A stretch of 48,827 nt of DNA, taken from Gammaproteobacteria bacterium. GTDB taxonomy: Bacteria; Pseudomonadota; Gammaproteobacteria; GCA-001735895. Below the pieces are notes generated by a model. The model searched no databases. It had not been told where the DNA came from and worked only from the letters and a program-made list of their open reading frames with translations. Both the position numbers and the translations under genes were made by a program. The stretch lies in assembly GCA_024638385.1 (NCBI GenBank), contig JAHEKJ010000015.1, positions 1 to 48,827 on the forward strand, in the 5' to 3' direction. Below, one piece after another: positions 44,108 to 48,827 of the stretch (within the stretch, counting starts at the first letter, position 1; the number at the start of each line of letters is the position of its first letter).

Positions 44108-45411
44108 CGGCTGGCTATCAGGGACTCGACCGCGTCGGCGTCGCGCGGCAGCGCGTCGGTCAGGATTTCCGCGCCGTTGCGCGTGACCAGAACGTCGTCC
44201 TCGATGCGAATGCCGATGTCCCACCACTTGCGGTGCACGCCGCGGCTGTTCGCCGGGATGTAGATTCCGGGCTCGATCGTCATGACCATGCCGGGCTCGA
44301 GCAGCCGCCACTGATCGCCGACCTTGTAATCGCCGACGTCGTGCACGTCGAGGCCGAGCCAGTGGCCGGTGCGATGCATGTAGAAACGGCGATAAGCCTG
44401 TTCCTTGATCAGCTTCGGCACCGTGCCTTTGAGCAGCTTGAGTTCGACCAGCCCCTTGGTGATCACCCGCACGGCGGCATTGTGCGGGTCGTTCCAGTGG
44501 TTGCCGGGCTTGACCTTGGCGACCGCGGCCTGGTGCGCGGCGTGCACGATCTCGTAGACCTCGCGCTGCGCGCTCGAGTACCTGCCGTTGATCGGGAAGG
44601 TGCGCGTGATGTCCGACGCGTAGCCCTCGACCTCGCAGCCGGCGTCGATCAGCAGCAGGTCGCCGTCGTTGAGCGCGGCGTTGTTGTCGGTGTAGTGCAG
44701 GATGCAGCCGTTGGCGCCGCCACCGACGATCGCCGAATAGGCGTGCTGCGCGTTGTTGCGACGATACTCGTGGTCGAACTCGGCGGCGATCTCGTATTCG
44801 AACATGCCCGGCGCGGCCAGCTTCATCGCGCGCTCGTGCGCGCGCACGTTGATCGCGGCGGCGCGCCGCATCAGGCGTAATTCCTCGCGGCTCTTGTAGA
44901 GCCGCATGTCGTGCAGGATGTAATCCAGCGAAACGAACTCGGACGGCACGTGCAGGCCGGCGCGCGACTGTTCCTTGATGTGGTTGACCCAGCCGATCAG
45001 GCGCTTGTCGAACTCGGAGTAGCGCCCCATCGTGTAGTAGATGCTGTCGGTGCCCTCGAGCAGTCCCGGCAGGATCTCGTCGATGTCGGCGATCGGAAAA
45101 GAATCATCGGCGCCGTAGGTTTCGATCGCACCCTCCTGGCCGGCGCGACGGCCGTTCCAGGTTTCCTGCTCGGGATCGCGCTCGCGGCAAAACAGGATGT
45201 ACTCGCCATGCTTGCGACCCGGCGTCAGCACCATGACCGCGTCGGGCTCGTTGAAGCCGGTGAGATAGAGAAAATCGCTGTCCTGGCGGAACGGGAAATG
45301 CGCGTCACGATTGCGGATGATCTCGGACGCCGACGGCAGGATCGCAATGGTGTTCTTGCCCATCATCTTCATCAACTGGCTGCGGCGGCGCTTGAATTCG
45401 GCTGGTTTCAT
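44104..45411 (-). CDS. pepP: Xaa-Pro aminopeptidase P
   Basis: A 435-residue metallopeptidase that removes N-terminal residues preceding proline. Metal ligands are found in LLIDAGCE, SDITRTF, HRTGHWLGLDVHD, MTIEPGIY and GIRIEDDVL. The N-terminal creatinase-like domain is complete. It heads the pepP-ubiH-ubiI run. The gene before it in most relatives, ygfB, is separated here by a 205-base repeat-containing gap. Confidence 0.95.
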   Translation of the reverse strand: MKPAEFKRRRSQLMKMMGKNTIAILPSASEIIRNRDAHFPFRQDSDFLYLTGFNEPDAVMVLTPGRKHGEYILFCRERDPEQETWNGRRAGQEGAIETYGADDSFPIADIDEILPGLLEGTDSIYYTMGRYSEFDKRLIGWVNHIKEQSRAGLHVPSEFVSLDYILHDMRLYKSREELRLMRRAAAINVRAHERAMKLAAPGMFEYEIAAEFDHEYRRNNAQHAYSAIVGGGANGCILHYTDNNAALNDGDLLLIDAGCEVEGYASDITRTFPINGRYSSAQREVYEIVHAAHQAAVAKVKPGNHWNDPHNAAVRVITKGLVELKLLKGTVPKLIKEQAYRRFYMHRTGHWLGLDVHDVGDYKVGDQWRLLEPGMVMTIEPGIYIPANSRGVHRKWWDIGIRIEDDVLVTRNGAEILTDALPRDADAVESLIASR

Positions 45412-45433
45412 CTGTTACTCGATTTACGACTCT

Positions 45434-45481
45434 GTCATTCCCGCGAAAGCTATCCCGTCATCCCCGCAAAAGCGGGGATCT
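45434..45481. repeat. Two copies of the gtcatcccCGCgaaagcgggg dispersed repeat
   Basis: A partial copy GTCATTCCCGCGAAAGC (45434-45450) is followed at once by a fuller one, GTCATCCCCGCAAAAGCGGGGATCT (45457-45481), whose CCCCGC and GCGGGG halves form a short hairpin. This is a common non-coding repeat type in proteobacterial intergenic spaces. It lies just upstream of pepP. Confidence 0.7.
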
Positions 45482-45508
45482 CCCGACGAACCGCGACACT
45501 GCGAGATC

Positions 45509-45586
45509 GGTGACAGTTAACTTAATTCCGCTCCTGGAAATCTCAATTGCCGATGCCCCAGGGGCGGAATTAAGTTAACTGTCACC
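45509..45586. mobile_element. 78-bp near-perfect palindrome, MITE- or REP-like
   Basis: Arms at 45509-45535 and 45560-45586 are complementary at 26 of 27 positions, starting GGTGACAGTTAACTTAATTCC and ending with its complement ...GTTAACTGTCACC; the single mismatch is near the loop. The loop is 24 bases. No coding capacity is present and no flanking target duplication is obvious. Such palindromes are mobilised in trans by tyrosine (Y1) transposases in other genomes; no transposase is in the window. It lies between ygfB and pepP. Confidence 0.8.
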
Positions 45587-45616
45587 TAAATACACCGCTG
45601 TCCCCCTACGAAACGG

Positions 45617-46159
45617 CTAATGCACGGTCGTCGACGGCGCCAGCGGATTCAGGGTTTCGTGCAGCAGCAGCGTCGCCATGCGTACATGCTCGACGATCTC
45701 GAGGTACTGCTGCTCGGCTTCGTCGCTGGCTTCCTCGTCGTGACCGAGCTTACTGATTTCGAGCAGGTCTGACAAACACTCGCGCGCGGCGTCGTCGAGC
45801 GCGTCCGAATCGTGGGCGCCGGTGACGCCGAAGCCATAGACAAAGCCCTGGCACCAGGACGACAGCGCCAGCAGGCGCTCGTCGAAACCGGCGCTGTCGT
45901 CGGGCAGCAGCGGCATGAAATCGAAGCCCTCGTCGGTCAGCTGTTCGCGGGTCGAGCGATACAGGGACTCGAGCACGGCGAACTGCTCGGCGGCTATGAC
46001 ATCGGCCGCCTCGGGCAATTCGTCGAGGGTGTGCGCCAGCCAGGTCGCGAGCGTGGCATTGTCGAGCAGCAACGCGCTTAGCGTGCCGTGCGCCTCGGCC
46101 GCGTCCGAGTTCGCGCCGAGGCGTTCGAGCGCGCGCTGCGCGGCGTCGAAATCGAGCAT
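45617..46159 (-). CDS. ygfB: UPF0149 family protein YgfB
   Basis: A 180-residue protein of the YgfB/UPF0149 family, compared with about 190 for E. coli YgfB. Recognisable segments are EAHGTLSALLLDN near 18-30, LLPDDSAGFDERLLALSSWCQGFVYGFG near 90-117 and the acidic C terminus. Pseudomonas YgfB was reported to repress ampDh3 expression; a general role is not settled. The start at 46159 (MLDFDAAQRAL) is chosen. It is divergent from the ZapB-like gene and lies upstream of pepP, as in relatives. Confidence 0.9.
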   Translation of the reverse strand: MLDFDAAQRALERLGANSDAAEAHGTLSALLLDNATLATWLAHTLDELPEAADVIAAEQFAVLESLYRSTREQLTDEGFDFMPLLPDDSAGFDERLLALSSWCQGFVYGFGVTGAHDSDALDDAARECLSDLLEISKLGHDEEASDEAEQQYLEIVEHVRMATLLLHETLNPLAPSTTVH

Positions 46160-46186
46160 TGTAGAAAACCCGCAGAATTGTATACT
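46159..46186 (+). promoter_or_regulatory. Candidate promoter for the ZapB-like/zapA/6S RNA run
   Basis: TTGTAG (46159-46164) and TATACT (46181-46186) are separated by 16 bases, a good sigma-70 arrangement, with 73 bases from the -10 box to the ATG at 46260. It overlaps the beginning of the divergent ygfB gene. Prediction only. Confidence 0.5.
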
Positions 46187-46259
46187 CTGTATTTTATCAC
46201 CCTCGCCCGCCGGCAAAAACAACCGCTCGCGGTGTCGTGGCGAGCATGAAGACGGCAGC

Positions 46260-46490
46260 ATGGATTCAGACAAAGACGCTTATACCGAAGACGACCTGCG
46301 CCAGCTCGAAAAGCGCATCGACGAGCTGATCGACACGGTCGGCACGCTGAAAAGCGAAAACACCAGCCTGCGTCAGCAGAAAGACAAGCTCATGACCGAG
46401 CGCTCGCAACTGATCGAAAAAACCGAGTTGGCGCGCAGCCGCGTCGAGGCGATGATTTCCCGTCTGCGCTCGCTCGAACTCGGCTCATGA
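46260..46490 (+). CDS. ZapB-like coiled-coil protein (TIGR02449 type)
   Basis: A 76-residue protein that is nearly all coiled coil (LRQLEKRIDELIDTVGTL through LRQQKDKLM). Such genes lie just upstream of zapA in many gammaproteobacteria and are grouped as TIGR02449; a division role is inferred from position and from resemblance to ZapB. It overlaps zapA by four bases (ATGA). Confidence 0.85.
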   Translation: MDSDKDAYTEDDLRQLEKRIDELIDTVGTLKSENTSLRQQKDKLMTERSQLIEKTELARSRVEAMISRLRSLELGS

Positions 46491-46798
46491 GCGACGCGCA
46501 ACCGATCAACATCTCGATCCTGGACAAGGACTACAAGGTCGCCTGCCCGCCGGGCGAACAGTCGGCGCTGCTCGAATCGGCCAAGTACCTCGACAGCAAG
46601 ATGCGCGAAGTGCGCGACAACGGCAGCATCGTCGGCGCCGAGCGTATTGCCGTGATCACTGCGCTGAACATGGCCAACGACCTGCTGAAGGCGGCCCAGG
46701 TCGACCGCGAACTCGGTCAGGAGCTGCCGCCACGCCTCAAGGACCTCGAAGCGAAGATCTCGCGCGCGCTCGAGCAGGCGCGCCAATTAGAAATCTGA
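46487..46798 (+). CDS. zapA: Cell division protein ZapA
   Basis: A 103-residue FtsZ-associated protein that bundles FtsZ filaments. The N-terminal INISILDKDYKVACPPGEQ and the AAKYLD-like SAKYLDSKMREVRD segment match the family, followed by the long C-terminal coiled coil. It overlaps the preceding coiled-coil gene and is followed immediately by 6S RNA, the usual order. Confidence 0.95.
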   Translation: MSDAQPINISILDKDYKVACPPGEQSALLESAKYLDSKMREVRDNGSIVGAERIAVITALNMANDLLKAAQVDRELGQELPPRLKDLEAKISRALEQARQLEI

Positions 46799-46818
46799 TA
46801 CCCATTAGAATTTTGTAT

Positions 46819-46847
46819 TTTACATTTGGTCCGGTTCGGGCCATAGT
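46819..46847 (+). promoter_or_regulatory. ssrS: Candidate promoter for 6S RNA
   Basis: TTTACA (46819-46824) and CATAGT (46842-46847) are 17 bases apart, matching five and four of six consensus positions. The predicted start, about 46854, fits the 5' end deduced from pairing of the RNA ends. Confidence 0.55.
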
Positions 46848-46853
46848 TGGTCG

Positions 46854-47036
46854 GATACTGACTACGGTGCTCGTTAGCGACCTTTCATAATCCTTGAGCC
46901 TATTTATCAATCTCGGGGACTTTCGTGTGACTTCTGGTGTGCATGCCCGACGCGTCGGGAAGCCTGAAGCGGTTGCCAATGACCCCACCTGAACCTTCGG
47001 TTCAAGGTTGATAGATTTGCGACGACACCGTGGTTG
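46854..47036 (+). ncRNA. ssrS: 6S RNA
   Basis: A 6S RNA that mimics an open promoter and sequesters sigma-70 RNA polymerase in stationary phase. Conserved pieces appear in order: CCTTGAGCC (46902-46910), CTCGGGGAC (46912-46920), GTGCATGCCCG with GTCGGGAAGCCTGAA (46938-46968), and the ACCTGAACC-TTC-GGTTCAAGG hairpin near 46987-47008. The ends pair (46862-46869 with 47027-47034) to close the rod. It lies directly after zapA. The ends are estimated from pairing. No ygfA follows it here; ilvA does. Confidence 0.93.
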
Positions 47037-47057
47037 GTATCCTTAACCACGGTGTTT
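47026..47057 (+). terminator. Hairpin at the 6S RNA 3' end
   Basis: ACACCGTGGTT (47026-47036) and AACCACGGTGT (47045-47055) form an 11-pair stem with a nine-base loop and TTTC after it. The left arm overlaps the 6S terminal stem, so formation of one structure excludes the other. This may act as a terminator or a processing switch for the 6S precursor. Confidence 0.65.
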
Positions 47058-47075
47058 CGAACTCACCACTGAATT

Positions 47076-47099
47076 ATGCGCCCTCGCGGCGCATTTTTT
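47076..47099 (+). terminator. Intrinsic terminator overlapping the ilvA stop
   Basis: ATGCGCC (47076-47082), loop CTCGC, and GGCGCAT (47088-47094) form a seven-pair stem followed by a run of six T bases (47094-47099). It points along the plus strand and should end the zapA-6S RNA transcript. It overlaps the last bases of ilvA, which reads the other way. Confidence 0.85.
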
Positions 47100-48621
47100 A
47101 TTGCAGGAACAGGCGGTAGGCGTCGTTGTCGCTCTCGTCCCAGTACGGGATGTCGATACTTTTCAAAAATGCGTTGAACGCCTTGTGCTCGCGCCGGTCG
47201 ACCTGGAACCCCATCAGAATGCGACCGAAATTCGAACCGTGATTGCGGTAGTGGAACAGGCTGATGTTCCAGCGGTCACCGACCTTCATCAGGAAATTCA
47301 ACAGCGCGCCGGGCCGGTCGGGAAACTGGAAGCGATAGAGCAGCTCGTTGTCGACGCTGCTGCCCGGATGCCCGCCGATCATGTAGCGGGTGTGCAGCTT
47401 GGCGACTTCGTTACCGGTCATGTCGACCACCGGGTAACCCTTCGCACGCAACCGCGCGATCAGCTTGTTCTTGTCCTCGATACCGTGGGTCAGCTCGATG
47501 CCGGCGAACACGTGCGCGAGGTTGTCGTCGGAATAGCGGTAGTTGAACTCGGTAATCTGGCGCTTGCCGATCAGCTTGCACAGGCGCTTGAAGCTGCCCG
47601 GTCGCTCCGGGATTTCGATCGCGAGCAGGGCTTCGCGGTCCTCGCCGACCTCGGCGCGTTCGGACACGTGGCGCAGGCGATCGAAGTTCATGTTGGCGCC
47701 GCAATTGATCGCGACCAGCGTCTGGCCCTCGATCGCGTGGCTTTCGACGTATTTCTTGAGCCCGGCGAGCGACAATGCGCCGGCCGGCTCGCAGATCGCG
47801 CGGGTATCCTCGTAGGTGTCCTTGATCGCCGCGCAGATCTGATCGGTCGAGACCAGGATGACGTCGTCGACGAGATCCTTGATCATCGCGAAGGTGAGCT
47901 TGCCAACCTGGCGCACCGCGACGCCGTCGGCGAAGATGCCGACGTCCGGCAGCTTGACCCTGCGGCCGGTCCGGCGCGCCTCGTAGAAACAGGCGGCGTC
48001 GTCCGGCTCGACGGCGATGATCCGGGTCTCGGGTTTGACCGCCTTCATGAAGCCGGCGATGCCGGCGATCAGGCCGCCGCCGCCGACCGCGACGAAGATC
48101 GCGTCGATCTTGTCCGGGTGCTGGCGAATGATTTCGTGCGCGATCGTACCCTGCCCGGCCATCACGTCGTAGTCGTCGAACGGGTGGACGTAGGCGAGCT
48201 TTTCCTTTTTCGCGAGCTTGTCCGAGTATTCCTTGGCGGCGTCGAAGTTTTCTCCGTAGATGACGACCCGGGCGCCGTAGGCGCGCACCGCCGTGACCTT
48301 GATGTCGGGCGTCGTCGTCGGCATCACGATCGTCGCCTTCAGGTGCAGCTTCTTCGCCGCCAGCGCGACGCCCTGCGCGTGATTGCCGGCCGACGCGGTG
48401 ATGACGCCCTTGAGTTTCGGATTGGCCTGCAGCTCCTGGTAGATCTTGTTGAACGCGCCGCGGCACTTGAACGAGAACACCGGTTGCAGATCTTCGCGCT
48501 TGAGGTAGACGTCGTTGTCGAAGCGGCGCGAGATCTTGGGCATGTAGTCGAGCGGCGTCTCGCGGGCGACGTCGTAGACCCGCGCGGTCAGTACCTTTTC
48601 GAGAAACTTGTCTTTTCGCAT
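47098..48621 (-). CDS. ilvA: Threonine ammonia-lyase (deaminase), biosynthetic
   Basis: A 507-residue PLP enzyme that converts threonine to 2-oxobutanoate, the first step of isoleucine synthesis. PLP-binding Lys52 is in SFKCRGAFNK, and the glycine loop VGGGGLIAGIAG holds the phosphate. The C-terminal 180 residues contain two ACT-like regulatory domains (about 330-410 and 425-505), typical of the isoleucine-inhibited form. It is divergent from rpiA, an order also seen in Pseudomonas. Confidence 0.95.
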   Translation of the reverse strand: MRKDKFLEKVLTARVYDVARETPLDYMPKISRRFDNDVYLKREDLQPVFSFKCRGAFNKIYQELQANPKLKGVITASAGNHAQGVALAAKKLHLKATIVMPTTTPDIKVTAVRAYGARVVIYGENFDAAKEYSDKLAKKEKLAYVHPFDDYDVMAGQGTIAHEIIRQHPDKIDAIFVAVGGGGLIAGIAGFMKAVKPETRIIAVEPDDAACFYEARRTGRRVKLPDVGIFADGVAVRQVGKLTFAMIKDLVDDVILVSTDQICAAIKDTYEDTRAICEPAGALSLAGLKKYVESHAIEGQTLVAINCGANMNFDRLRHVSERAEVGEDREALLAIEIPERPGSFKRLCKLIGKRQITEFNYRYSDDNLAHVFAGIELTHGIEDKNKLIARLRAKGYPVVDMTGNEVAKLHTRYMIGGHPGSSVDNELLYRFQFPDRPGALLNFLMKVGDRWNISLFHYRNHGSNFGRILMGFQVDRREHKAFNAFLKSIDIPYWDESDNDAYRLFLQ

Positions 48622-48729
48622 AACTCGCCGTTGCGTCGCGTCGAAATTTCGGGTGGAAGTGCGCGCGATGCTTGCACGCGTCGCGCCTGATTATCATAAT
48701 TGCGCGGTTTCGAAGCAACCGCTAAATCC

Positions 48730-48827
48730 ATGAATCCGGAAGACAAGAAGCGTATCGCCGCCGAGGCCGCGCTGGCCTACGTTAGCCCCGATTCGATCGT
48801 CGGGGTCGGCACCGGCTCGACCGTAAA
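48730..48827 (+). CDS. rpiA: Ribose-5-phosphate isomerase A, 5' part only
   Basis: The window ends after about 32 codons. The reading MNPEDKKRIAAEAALAYV, then GVGTGSTV, matches RpiA, whose GxGTGST loop binds the substrate phosphate. RpiA interconverts ribose 5-phosphate and ribulose 5-phosphate. It is divergent from ilvA across 108 bases. The rest of the gene lies outside the window. Confidence 0.9.
   Translation, partial: MNPEDKKRIAAEAALAYVSPDSIVGVGTGSTV

Noticed and set aside
47101..48690. Plus-strand open frame of 529 codons opposite ilvA
   Set aside because: Antisense shadow of a well-conserved gene; its translation shows only low-complexity Val, Asp and Leu runs.

Overview
The window looks like a core chromosomal segment of a GC-rich gammaproteobacterium, probably from a poorly characterised lineage. 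The assignment rests on gene order: pcnB-folK-(kinase)-panB-panC; lptD-surA-pdxA-rsmA; lgt-thyA-apaG-apaH; and zapA-6S RNA beside ygfB-pepP-ubiH-ubiI-gcvT-gcvH are all arrangements known from this class. Genes are tightly packed, with many 1-17 base overlaps, and start codons other than ATG are common.

Layout. 1-3.3 kb: a possible partial gene, an SRAP/YedK protein, the ABC-F ATPase Uup and a YbaK-type tRNA deacylase. 3.3-3.5 kb: a 20-bp tandem repeat array. 3.6-7.7 kb: an RNA/folate/pantothenate run (pcnB, folK, deoxynucleoside kinase, panB, panC). 7.7-11.7 kb: a WYL regulator divergent from a cupin-like protein, an acetyltransferase and a BT1-like transporter. 11.7-17 kb: a nitrile-metabolism locus in which a LysR regulator sits between a GFA-nitrilase pair and a cobalt-type nitrile hydratase (alpha, beta, accessory protein), followed by a divergent EamA permease. 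17-19.5 kb: small proteins (DCC, GYD, Mth938-like and two small membrane proteins). 19.5-24.9 kb: glutathione-dependent formaldehyde oxidation (class III alcohol dehydrogenase, S-formylglutathione hydrolase) read into a 1130-residue SAM-cyclase-ATPase-TPR protein. 25-32 kb: a DUF3179 protein, then lptD-surA-pdxA-rsmA-folA. 32-34.3 kb: a signalling insert of FHA, ComFB-like, LysM/FecR and GAF proteins. 34.4-37.3 kb: lgt-thyA-apaG-apaH on the minus strand. 37.4-41.6 kb: a YyaL-type thioredoxin-domain protein, dgkA, and gcvT-gcvH. 41.7-46.2 kb: pepP-ubiH-ubiI and ygfB, separated by a repeat region that includes a 78-bp palindrome. 46.3-48.8 kb: a ZapB-like protein, zapA, 6S RNA, ilvA and the start of rpiA.

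Most of the window is housekeeping. The parts most worth attention are the nitrile locus with its palindromic operator candidate, the formaldehyde-cyclase operon, and the FHA/ComFB/FecR/GAF module, which carries a G9 tract and a translation-blocking hairpin candidate. That module also lies where the usual rsmA-apaG-apaH order is broken. All functional calls come from reading motifs in the translated sequence; no database search was run.
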